Positions 1-7,157 of a stretch of DNA of 37,332 bases are shown here, piece after piece. This DNA comes from Deltaproteobacteria bacterium. Lineage in GTDB: Bacteria; Myxococcota_C; UBA6777. Numbering within the stretch: the stretch's first letter is position 1; each line of letters begins with the position of its first letter. The translations under genes and the position numbers were made by a program. The notes under the pieces are model-generated. The model was not told the DNA's origin. It saw only the letters and a program-made list of their open reading frames with translations, and made no database searches. Location of the stretch: contig PCBK01000106.1 of assembly GCA_002731275.1 (NCBI GenBank), forward strand, positions 1-37,332. The letters run 5' to 3'.

Positions 1-94
1 AGATGGCTACAATTACAAAAATCGAATGGGCGTTTCCTCCCCCCTCTGAAGAAGGGGGTATCCACGCCTCAGCAAAACGAAAGGTTAAATTTCG
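1..94. other. Left-edge non-coding stretch
   Basis: This stretch lies upstream of the first lipoprotein gene, and any upstream gene is outside the window. It contains a G/C hairpin: a run of C at 40-44 pairs with a run of G at 54-58, with a possible extra T45-A53 pair. No T-run follows, so it is not a convincing intrinsic terminator. An AAAGG ribosome-binding-like stretch sits about 10 bases before the ATG at 95. I see no clear promoter. Confidence 0.4.
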
Positions 95-1339
95 ATGAAT
101 AGACGACATACCGGACTCTCCATCAAAAGTGTGCGCTGGTTAGTCTGTGTAAGCCTTTGTCTGCTCGCGATCAAATCGGGTTGTACAAACACCCCATCTG
201 GTGAACCTGTAGCCGAGCATCCCCACGAAGCCACCAAAGAAATGGGAAAAGAGGCTGTCGTACCTGATCCAGCACAAGAGGTCACTCCCCCCGAAGAGCC
301 CAAGCCAGAGCCTGTCGTGGAAAAGAAACCCGAAAAAATCGAACATATCGATCCATACACGCTCACAATCTTCGACAAAACCCGCATCAACAGTTACGGC
401 AAAGTAAACTTCCAGAAAGCCGACAGTCCACTCTCCATCAAAGGCTCATCTTTTCAAAAAGTAGAGCTGGAGGTCGAACTGGCGTCGACATGTTACCCCT
501 TTGAAAAATGGAGAAGTAATCCCCCTCCATCCGGACAAAACTGGCCCGCAGACTGTGACGCCTATGACCGCAATTTCGAGATCTCATTGGACCCCAAAAA
601 AGAAGACACAGATCCACCAGCCTTTGAGCTGATGCGGGCGATCACTCCATTTGGAGGTCCGATGAAGCTCAAGATCAACGTGACAGATATCTTTAACGGT
701 ATCGACACCAGCAAAGAACATACAGTCCGCGTTCGCATCACGACATGGCCGGATGGCAAAGGGAAAGTAAGTGGCTCCAAAGGCGGCTGGACAGTAAGCG
801 CAAAGTTGCACTTTACACCAGGCGAAGCCCCCAAAAAAGTGCTCGCTGCGATTCCCCTCGTCTATCACTCCTACAAAAACACAAGCGGTGAGGTCAAAGT
901 AGACTTTGAGGTCCCCGAAGGAACAACACGTTCATACTTGACGTACACAGTGACAGGTCATGGAGGCGGGACAGCGGATAGTGCTTGTATCGGACACGCA
1001 GATGAATTTTGTAAACGCGAACACACTGTGATGATGGACGGCAAAGAGGTCTTCAAGATCACGCCTTGGCGAACAGATTGTCAGAACTACTGCACGCTCC
1101 GCCCCCATCCACTCGCACCAGGACGCCAATACTGCCTGGAAAATCCCTGCGGCGCTATCAGCTCGGTCCGTGCACCACGGGCAAATTGGTGCCCTGGTAG
1201 CTACACGCCACCTTTCTTCCTCAAAAATGGCGTACAAAATCTCGCTGCTGGAAAGCACTCATTTTCTTATAAGATCGCAAATGTGGCAGACAAAGGAAGC
1301 TGGAAGGTTTCAGCGATATTCTACGCATTGGGGAATTAA
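95..1339 (+). CDS. PNGase F-like lipoprotein (peptide-N-glycosidase F family)
   Basis: An exported 414-residue protein resembling flavobacterial PNGase F, which removes N-glycans from asparagine in glycoproteins. A basic N-terminus and hydrophobic stretch (about 14-27) end at KSGC, so C30 could be lipidated, although lysine at -3 is atypical. Residues 35-80 are a Pro/Glu-rich linker. The N-terminal glycanase domain (about 86-245) contains CDAYDR (154-159); its D158 aligns with catalytic D60 of PNGase F. The C-terminal domain (about 250-414) has TGHG (287-290), DEFC (303-306; E304 aligns with catalytic E206), WRTDC and ANWCPG (363-368; RAGWCPG in PNGase F). The third catalytic residue, E118 in a TETW motif, is replaced by T216 in ITTW. 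The 204-208 disulfide also looks rearranged, with A302 at one position and C298 nearby. Family membership is well supported; activity is uncertain. It is transcribed alone and is convergent with the regulator gene downstream. Confidence 0.8.
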   Translation: MNRRHTGLSIKSVRWLVCVSLCLLAIKSGCTNTPSGEPVAEHPHEATKEMGKEAVVPDPAQEVTPPEEPKPEPVVEKKPEKIEHIDPYTLTIFDKTRINSYGKVNFQKADSPLSIKGSSFQKVELEVELASTCYPFEKWRSNPPPSGQNWPADCDAYDRNFEISLDPKKEDTDPPAFELMRAITPFGGPMKLKINVTDIFNGIDTSKEHTVRVRITTWPDGKGKVSGSKGGWTVSAKLHFTPGEAPKKVLAAIPLVYHSYKNTSGEVKVDFEVPEGTTRSYLTYTVTGHGGGTADSACIGHADEFCKREHTVMMDGKEVFKITPWRTDCQNYCTLRPHPLAPGRQYCLENPCGAISSVRAPRANWCPGSYTPPFFLKNGVQNLAAGKHSFSYKIANVADKGSWKVSAIFYALGN

Positions 1340-1355
1340 AACGGGGACAATCGCC

Positions 1356-2090
1356 TTACGAAGCAGGCTGGTAGACATACAACTCAGCCGGCCTGTGACC
1401 AACCTCAGACTGCTTCTCGCCTGTGGGTTTCACAAGGCCTGAGGCCAACACCTTCCGCCTAAAAGAGTCCTTGTTAAGGGGATGTCCAAGGATCGCTTCG
1501 TGCACATCTCGCAACTCTCTCAAGGTAAATTTTTCTGGAAGTAGCTCAAAGCCAATGGGGGTGTAAGAGAGTTTTCCGCGAATGCGCAAAATAGTCATAC
1601 TCAAGATATCATTATGGTCAAAAGCGAACGGCAAGGGACCTGTCTTACCGTGATACGCCTCAACAGCACCACCTTCTTCTCCCTCCCATGGCACGTTGAC
1701 CTCTGCAAGAATCGCATGCTCTCCCAACACATTCATTCTGTGGATGGGTACGAGCGCGTAGTACGAGACGGTGATAATCCGCATACGTGGATCACGTGAA
1801 GGTTCACCAAATGTGTAGAGTTGTTCGAGAAAGACTCCGGAGATGCCCCCCTTGGAGTCGAGCAAGCGACGCGCTGCGTCATCGAGGGATTCTTCCATCC
1901 CAACAAATCCACCAGGTAAAGACCACTGTTCTTTATCGGGATATTGGGTGCGTTGGACGAGAAGAACTTTCAACGTCCCTTGATCGAGGGTGAGGATCAC
2001 GACATCGACGGCGACAGAAGGACGCTCGAAGTCACCAGGATCGTACTTCTGTAAAAATTCGAGTTCTTCTTGGGAGCGCTGTCTTGTCAT
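1356..2090 (-). CDS. NrtR-like Nudix-family transcriptional regulator
   Basis: A 244-residue protein with an N-terminal Nudix fold (about 22-140) and a C-terminal winged-helix-like segment (about 160-235). This is the layout of NrtR regulators, which bind ADP-ribose derivatives and usually control NAD metabolism. The Nudix box begins at G61 (GGFVGMEESL), but the catalytic REUxEE core reads RLLDSK (75-80), so the metal-binding glutamates are missing and hydrolysis is unlikely. That loss is common in regulatory members. The start is preceded by a strong GAGGAGG immediately upstream. It is the last gene of the kinase-orn-regulator run, 30 bases after orn. No NAD gene is visible nearby, so the regulon is unknown. 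A non-regulatory Nudix protein is the alternative. Confidence 0.75.
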   Translation of the reverse strand: MTRQRSQEELEFLQKYDPGDFERPSVAVDVVILTLDQGTLKVLLVQRTQYPDKEQWSLPGGFVGMEESLDDAARRLLDSKGGISGVFLEQLYTFGEPSRDPRMRIITVSYYALVPIHRMNVLGEHAILAEVNVPWEGEEGGAVEAYHGKTGPLPFAFDHNDILSMTILRIRGKLSYTPIGFELLPEKFTLRELRDVHEAILGHPLNKDSFRRKVLASGLVKPTGEKQSEVGHRPAELYVYQPAS

Positions 2091-2120
2091 ATCCTCCTCG
2101 AATCAGAGGGGCCGAGGTCA

Positions 2121-2717
2121 TCAGCCCAATTCACGAAAAATGTTGGTGCGATAGTACTGAAGTTCTTCGATCGATTCGCGGATATCATCGAGCGCGAGGT
2201 GAGCATTTCTCTTGGCAGGTGCGTGCATTGGTTCGGGGAACCAGCGACGGACAAGTTCTTTGATCGAAGAGACATCGATCATGCGGTAGTGAAGATGCTC
2301 AATGATCGCGGGCATATAGAGTCGCAAGAACATTTTGTCTTGGGCGATGGAGTTTCCACAAAGAGGCGCAGTACGTGGAAATGTATGCTCTTTGAGAAAC
2401 GCGAGCGTTTGCGCTTCGGCTTCAGCGAGGGTCACGGTAGATTGCCTCACACGATCGAGAAGTCCGCTCTCAGTGTGGTGTGTTGTGTTCCACTCATCCA
2501 TATTGGTGAGGATCTCTTCGGGTTGATGGATCGCCAAAACGGGCCCCTCAGCGAGGACGTTGAGTTGACTATCTGTGACGATTGTCGCGATCTCAAGGAT
2601 GGTATCTTCCTCGGGGATGAGACCTGTCATTTCACAGTCAATCCAGACGAGATTGTTCTCGGAAAGCACAGAGTACCTCCATGGAGCTTGATTGGGTAGA
2701 TTTGGAATGAGTGTCAT
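2121..2717 (-). CDS. orn: Oligoribonuclease
   Basis: A DEDDh 3'-to-5' exonuclease that degrades the last 2-5 nucleotide RNA fragments, and in many bacteria pGpG from c-di-GMP turnover. The length (198 residues) fits the family. Visible catalytic residues are D27 and E29 in WIDCEMTGL, D127 in NSIAQDKMF, and H173 and D178 in HLALDDIRESIEEL. The ATG at 2717 overlaps the TGA of the upstream kinase as ATGA, which favours this start; an upstream in-frame ATG at 2732 would add five residues. The overlap implies translational coupling with a membrane kinase, an odd partner for a housekeeping nuclease. Confidence 0.93.
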   Translation of the reverse strand: MTLIPNLPNQAPWRYSVLSENNLVWIDCEMTGLIPEEDTILEIATIVTDSQLNVLAEGPVLAIHQPEEILTNMDEWNTTHHTESGLLDRVRQSTVTLAEAEAQTLAFLKEHTFPRTAPLCGNSIAQDKMFLRLYMPAIIEHLHYRMIDVSSIKELVRRWFPEPMHAPAKRNAHLALDDIRESIEELQYYRTNIFRELG

Positions 2718-4561
2718 CTTTTCTTTAAACAATAATCTGGTACGGCTCCTAGCTCAGTTTTTTTCTTGAGCTTGATTTTCAGCTTTTGTGTTTTCCAAGG
2801 GACCGAGAAAGAGCAGACTTCATAACCCCGAGCTTCGAGGTCAATGGTGGCCTTTCTATCGTTGCGAGAGATCTCAAAGCAAAAAGATTGGCTGACACGA
2901 CTTTTTCGTCGAAACTGCCCACTTGCACCGAGAGAGTATGCAACTTTGACAGGGATATCGTTGGGTGTAAATTGAAAAAAAACATACCGCAGAGAGTCAG
3001 ATGCTTTTCCATGTTTGAGATCACACACCAATTTACGCCCTGTAGGGTCACAGGTGTACACACTATTAAATTTACAATCATGTACAGACTTTACGCAAGG
3101 TTTTCCTACATTTGGAAAATCTTCATCGGTCTGGCCGTCGCAGTCATCGTCCTTTCCGTTGCACAATTCTTTTTTGGGTAAAACTTGTTCGAGGCAGACA
3201 CCAAAACTTCCGGCTTGACAGACGCGCTTACCAGCGCGGCAGTTGCCGACATTTTCGGTTCCAATTTTCCCATCATAACAACTCTTGGTCGTGCCATCGA
3301 CACAGAGTCCTGAGGGAGCTGGGGGCTTTTCGGGGATATCCTTGACGAGACCAACACCACCATCACTGGTGATTTTTTGTTGGCGAAAGGCAGGAATCAC
3401 GAGAAAGATAATCAACAGCGCGACAAACACGCCACTAACAGAGGCTATCGCGATCATCGTCCCGATACTCATTTCATCGAGCTTACCGGCCAATCCTTCG
3501 GAGAAGGAAGGTTTGGGTTTTTCATCGTCAGCTTGAAGCAGCGATGACGCACCTGAAATAGAAGGGAGCGACGTGGGGATATGGTTGGATGCACGATTGA
3601 TAGAGGAAGGCTGGACAATCGCAGCCTCAGGAAGTCCACCCTCTTCGTTTAACCATGTGACATCTCCCTCTTTGCCCTTGTAACACCATCTGTAAAGCTC
3701 GCGGTAAAATGCACGACAATCCTGATAACGCTGATCAGGGTCTTTTGCCAAAGACTTGAGGATAATCCTCTCAAGCTGTTGAGGAATTTCAGGACGCCAC
3801 TGTGTCGGTGGAATAGGATCCTGGTGCTGCTGGCAGTACATCCACCCAGGCATCGTGTCGGCCTTAAAGGGCAATTTTCTGGTCACGAGTTGGTAGAGGA
3901 TCACACCCAAAGAATACACATCGGAGCGAGGATCAACAGTTTTGGAGTTGAGCATCTGCTCGGGCGACATATAGTAAATGGTCCCGATCACATTGTCGGT
4001 TTTTGTGAGGGCTGTCCCTTCATAGTTCACGACTTTGGCGATCCCAAAATCAGCGACCTTAGGGATATAACTGTTACCATGTGCTTCGAGCAGTACGTTG
4101 GAGGGCTTGAGATCTCTGTGGATCACCTGGCGAACGTGCCCATAACCGACAGCATCGATAACAGGCAAAAATAACTCGGTGACCTGCGCGCGACCAAACG
4201 CGGGATTTGCGTTGAGGACAGCGTGAAGTGTTGTCCCCTCAACCCAATCCATAACAATACCGATGATGCCATGAGCATCGATTGTATCGATGACGTGAAC
4301 GATGTTGGGGTGGTTGAGTTGACTTTGGACTTCGGCTTCAACCCACAGACGACGCCGTGTATCCTCGTCGTGTGCGTGGTGAGCAAACAAGATTTTGAGC
4401 GCGACCTGAAGGCCATCATTCGTCGTCCCCTGGTATACCCAGGCCATCCCACCGTGACTAACCTTCTTTGCCACACGATATTTTCCCGCAATCACATGCC
4501 CTTCAAGGGCATCAGCGGAAAGTTTTTGGGGAGTTGTTTGCTGGCTCATTCGTGACAACAT
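2714..4561 (-). CDS. Transmembrane Ser/Thr protein kinase with Cys-rich MopE-type ectodomain
   Basis: A Hanks-type kinase of 615 residues. The kinase domain spans about 27-290: glycine-rich loop around 34-42, VALK lysine K56, HRDLKPSN (148-155), DFG (171-173), MSPEQ and SDVYSLG. A 70-residue linker leads to one transmembrane helix (about 369-391). The exported part has several cysteines and the motif CNGKDDDCDGQTDED (467-481). This resembles the putative metal-binding motif named after the copper-binding protein MopE, and recurs in the two large lipoproteins at 21.9-29.3 kb. The last 100 residues look beta-rich and may form an Ig-like or PEGA-like fold. The start could be the ATG at 4561 or 4549; neither has a clear ribosome-binding site. 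It is first in a run with orn and the NrtR-like gene. Ligand and substrates are unknown. Confidence 0.88.
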   Translation of the reverse strand: MLSRMSQQTTPQKLSADALEGHVIAGKYRVAKKVSHGGMAWVYQGTTNDGLQVALKILFAHHAHDEDTRRRLWVEAEVQSQLNHPNIVHVIDTIDAHGIIGIVMDWVEGTTLHAVLNANPAFGRAQVTELFLPVIDAVGYGHVRQVIHRDLKPSNVLLEAHGNSYIPKVADFGIAKVVNYEGTALTKTDNVIGTIYYMSPEQMLNSKTVDPRSDVYSLGVILYQLVTRKLPFKADTMPGWMYCQQHQDPIPPTQWRPEIPQQLERIILKSLAKDPDQRYQDCRAFYRELYRWCYKGKEGDVTWLNEEGGLPEAAIVQPSSINRASNHIPTSLPSISGASSLLQADDEKPKPSFSEGLAGKLDEMSIGTMIAIASVSGVFVALLIIFLVIPAFRQQKITSDGGVGLVKDIPEKPPAPSGLCVDGTTKSCYDGKIGTENVGNCRAGKRVCQAGSFGVCLEQVLPKKELCNGKDDDCDGQTDEDFPNVGKPCVKSVHDCKFNSVYTCDPTGRKLVCDLKHGKASDSLRYVFFQFTPNDIPVKVAYSLGASGQFRRKSRVSQSFCFEISRNDRKATIDLEARGYEVCSFSVPWKTQKLKIKLKKKTELGAVPDYCLKKR

Positions 4562-4632
4562 TCAAATGGAAAGAGTCGAAAACATTCGGGAAACGTCGTA
4601 AATCCCGACAGATACGCATCAATATTCACTGC

Positions 4633-4661
4633 ACATTACCAAAACCATGATCCCTTGTCAA
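4633..4661 (-). promoter_or_regulatory. Candidate sigma-70-type promoter for the kinase-orn-regulator run
   Basis: On the minus strand a perfect TTGACA (4656-4661) is followed after 17 bases by TAATGT (4633-4638). A TGG just before the -10 gives an extended -10. The -10 lies about 72 bases before the kinase ATG at 4561. The -10 matches TATAAT at only three positions. Confidence 0.45.
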
Positions 4662-4845
4662 TGAGGCGACATCCCCCTCACCAAAGCCTTCAAGACGCCT
4701 CGCAAAGACCAATAAAATATAGATGTTAGACGAAAAGAAATGTTTGGCTTGTAGAACGCTGATACACTTTCGCTCCTCATTTTTCTGTAAAAGTTGGGTC
4801 TCATCTTGCCCCTGTCCCTTGAGAAAGTAGAGACAAGCGAAGCAA

Positions 4846-5775
4846 CTACATGGGGCTGGAGTCGCTCGTAAAGGCAGAAGTCTCCCCAGTAATTGGGGCT
4901 GGAGTTGATGAAGGAGGATTGATCACACGACCTTCACGATGGGGAGATGAAGTTGTGACCAACAGTTCGGGAGATTCATCGGGCCAAAACATATCCCACT
5001 GCTCTGAAAACTCGCGTAGTTTGAGCTTCTTTCCATTTTCGAGAGCGACCAAATTATCGATTAACTGTGGGTTGGCAGGACACATATCGCGCCCTCGTCG
5101 AAGCACCTCAGTCGCTTTGTCTGCTCGCTTGGTCCGTAACAACGCGTCTGCGTAAAGCAACCAAATCAAATCGGTCTTTCCATGTCGATGCAGAACCTGC
5201 TCAAACAACGACTCCATCGTGCCGTGTTCCCCTCTACGGAGATAAATCAACGCGAGCGTGACACTTGCGCGCCAGTTGTGATGAGCTGAGCGCTCAAGAA
5301 AGTCCTTCGCACCATCCAAGTCGAGCAAAAAGCTGTACAAAATACGACCAATATGGTTGTCTATTTCAGGATATACGCGAAATAACCAGCCGGACAGTTG
5401 ATACCCATCCCGAAGTTTGACGAGGGCCTCCTCGACAATCTCCTTGCGCTGCTTTGCGTCCCAATCGAGGTGCTTTTGCTCTTTGTGTAAAGGCTCAAGC
5501 GTCGAAAGCGCACCTTTGATGATCGTTTCAAAGCGCAACCTCATCGCACGATACAGCGCAACGTAGCTCGCAGCGACAGCGCCTAACGCAGGCGGCAACG
5601 CTTGCCACCAAGGCAACCATCGCCCGACTCCTAAAAATACAATGAGCCCCACAAACAGGGACAGCAAAATTCCAATCATCAATATCCTCGCCCTGAACGC
5701 TCCACATATGCCAGGGATATCTTTGCTCTGCAACATCACACCACATTCACGGATGTAACCTATCGAATATGACAT
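4846..5775 (-). CDS. Membrane-anchored TPR-like protein
   Basis: A 309-residue protein I cannot assign to a named family. Two hydrophobic helices lie at about 30-50 and 55-75. A cytoplasmic-looking helical region (about 85-260) follows, with TPR-like helix pairs, for example around 168-190 and 200-235 (LLYADALLRTKRADKATEVL). The last 50 residues are Pro/Ser/Thr-rich and probably disordered. TPR folds bind partner proteins, so a scaffold role beside the kinases is plausible, but this is inference from location only. The ATG at 5775 has no strong ribosome-binding site; an internal ATG at 5736 is an alternative. It lies between two kinase genes on the same strand, with a 284-base gap to the kinase downstream. 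Confidence 0.7.
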   Translation of the reverse strand: MSYSIGYIRECGVMLQSKDIPGICGAFRARILMIGILLSLFVGLIVFLGVGRWLPWWQALPPALGAVAASYVALYRAMRLRFETIIKGALSTLEPLHKEQKHLDWDAKQRKEIVEEALVKLRDGYQLSGWLFRVYPEIDNHIGRILYSFLLDLDGAKDFLERSAHHNWRASVTLALIYLRRGEHGTMESLFEQVLHRHGKTDLIWLLYADALLRTKRADKATEVLRRGRDMCPANPQLIDNLVALENGKKLKLREFSEQWDMFWPDESPELLVTTSSPHREGRVINPPSSTPAPITGETSAFTSDSSPM

Positions 5776-5904
5776 GAATGCTTCACTGCATCAAGTGAAA
5801 AGAAAAAAACAAAGAACTTCAAGCTCGTGGTTTGTACGATTGGGATGAAGAAAGGATCAAACAATTGGGGTGATTGGAAAGGAAGATCAACGCAGAGGCA
5901 GGAT

Positions 5905-6816
5905 TTACGCGGCACGACGGTATGTCTCAGCACCAACAGGTGGAGCGAACCAAGAAGGAAGTCCCAGTGGGTTGGGAGCTCTGTAAAGTGTGGAGAGTGT
6001 TTGCTTGAGCGCGGCGGCCGAAGAGTACCGATGGACAGGTTTTTTATTTAACAACACGAGGATCACTTCTTCGAGCATCTCGTCGTCTTCCCAGTATCCG
6101 TTGCGTTGGGAAGGAGGAAGCGGCTCCTCGACATAGGCCTTGTAAAAAAGTGTACGGATATCGTCGTCAAAGAAGGGACATTCACCTGTCCACATTTCGT
6201 ACAAAATCACCCCCAGAGCGTACAAGTCAGACTGAGGCCGTGCCAACTCTCCACCAATGACCTCGGGAGCCAAGTAAAGGGGTGTCCCTTTCAATGAAGG
6301 GCTATTTTTCACTTGCGTCCCTTCGAGGCTGATGAATCGCTCCGCAGTCCCCCAATCGATTAAGAACACCTGATTGTCATTGGTAAGAAAGATATTGGCT
6401 GGCTTGATATCGCAGTGGACGACTCCCTGGCGATGGACAGATTGGAGAATCTCAGCGACGCGCTCAATGACTTCCAAGCCTCTCTGCTTCTCCATCACTC
6501 TGGAGACCAAAATGTCTTCGAGTGTTTGGCCTTCCAAAATAGGCATTGTGTAGTATCCTCTACCATCAGACAACATCCCGATGTCAAAAACCGGAATCAC
6601 ACCAGGAATAGACAACTGCTCCATCAACTCGGCTTCTTTGAATAACTCCCGTGTTGCGTGAAGGTCATGTGTCAGAGGAACTTTCACGGCGACGCGCTTA
6701 TCCTCGTGTTGATCGTACGCAGCATACACCATGCCACACGCGCCCTCACCCAGCTTCTCTTGCCAGATATAACGTTGTGCGGGCTTTGTTTTGTTTGCTG
6801 TGCTTGTCTGTGACAT
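5905..6816 (-). CDS. Soluble Ser/Thr protein kinase with HCD and DWG motifs
   Basis: A compact 303-residue protein with little outside the kinase domain and no membrane segment, so it should act in the cytoplasm. The glycine-rich loop is GEGACGMVY (23-31) and K45 sits in VAVK. The catalytic loop reads HCDIKPAN (134-141) instead of HRDLKPEN, giving a non-RD kinase, and the metal-binding motif is DWG (154-156) instead of DFG. GTPLYLAPE and SDLYALGVILYE are normal. Because D136, K138, N141 and D154 are present, activity is likely. Lack of the RD arginine suggests activity without activation-loop phosphorylation, an inference from eukaryotic non-RD kinases. AGGAGG lies 11 bases before the ATG. 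It is divergent from the PilT-like ATPase gene. Confidence 0.9.
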   Translation of the reverse strand: MSQTSTANKTKPAQRYIWQEKLGEGACGMVYAAYDQHEDKRVAVKVPLTHDLHATRELFKEAELMEQLSIPGVIPVFDIGMLSDGRGYYTMPILEGQTLEDILVSRVMEKQRGLEVIERVAEILQSVHRQGVVHCDIKPANIFLTNDNQVFLIDWGTAERFISLEGTQVKNSPSLKGTPLYLAPEVIGGELARPQSDLYALGVILYEMWTGECPFFDDDIRTLFYKAYVEEPLPPSQRNGYWEDDEMLEEVILVLLNKKPVHRYSSAAALKQTLSTLYRAPNPLGLPSWFAPPVGAETYRRAA

Positions 6817-6883
6817 CGACTTCTTGCCTCCTGCTTCATAAAGCTACCTTGCTTTCTCTGGTTCTTGCCCCACACAAAAGCAC

Positions 6884-6911
6884 AAAATATGCCACGACAT
6901 ATAAAAATCAA
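6884..6911 (-). promoter_or_regulatory. Possible promoter of the soluble kinase
   Basis: On the minus strand TTGATT (6906-6911), a 16-base spacer and TATTTT (6884-6889) lie about 67 bases before the ATG at 6816. The stretch is AT-rich relative to its surroundings. Both hexamers are imperfect. Confidence 0.3.
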
Positions 6912-7073
6912 AAAACTACCTTCATGACAAAACACTAGACACCTTCGAACGCCTCAAACGTGTCGATTTTGGACGTGTATGTGTCTAAAATCGAGTCAGG
7001 CATCACCCACCCCCCTGAGACAAGTGGGTCTACTGACACTCCTTCCCCCAACACACGCACAGATGGCCTTACC

Positions 7074-7103
7074 TTGACATCGACGAGCACAGAGACGTAG
7101 GAT
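7074..7103 (+). promoter_or_regulatory. Candidate sigma-70-type promoter of the PilT-like ATPase
   Basis: A perfect TTGACA (7074-7079), an 18-base spacer and TAGGAT (7098-7103, four of six matches). The -10 ends 54 bases before the chosen ATG at 7158. Confidence 0.5.
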
Positions 7104-7157
7104 ACCCAATCACTTACGATAGATGAGAAGTTGATTTTCCAGCGAAAGGCAGAAACG

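Larger units (their letters stand above)
6817..7157. other. Divergent intergenic region between kinase and PilT-like ATPase
   Basis: A 341-base non-coding stretch with promoters in both directions (annotated separately). It also holds a 6-base inverted repeat, ACCCAC at 7005-7010 and GTGGGT at 7024-7029, with a 13-base loop. This lies about 45 bases upstream of the rightward -35 and could be a regulator site. Nothing else stands out. Confidence 0.4.

Noticed and set aside
40-58. C-run/G-run hairpin as an intrinsic terminator
   Set aside because: Stem of five or six pairs but no following T-run on either strand.
2070-2699. Plus-strand frame of 209 codons across orn
   Set aside because: It lies wholly over orn, whose catalytic motifs are intact. 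No family features and no ribosome-binding site.
4663-4701. Inverted repeat GAGGCG / CGCCTC as a terminator behind the TPR-like gene
   Set aside because: Arms of only six bases with a 27-base loop and no T-run; probably chance.
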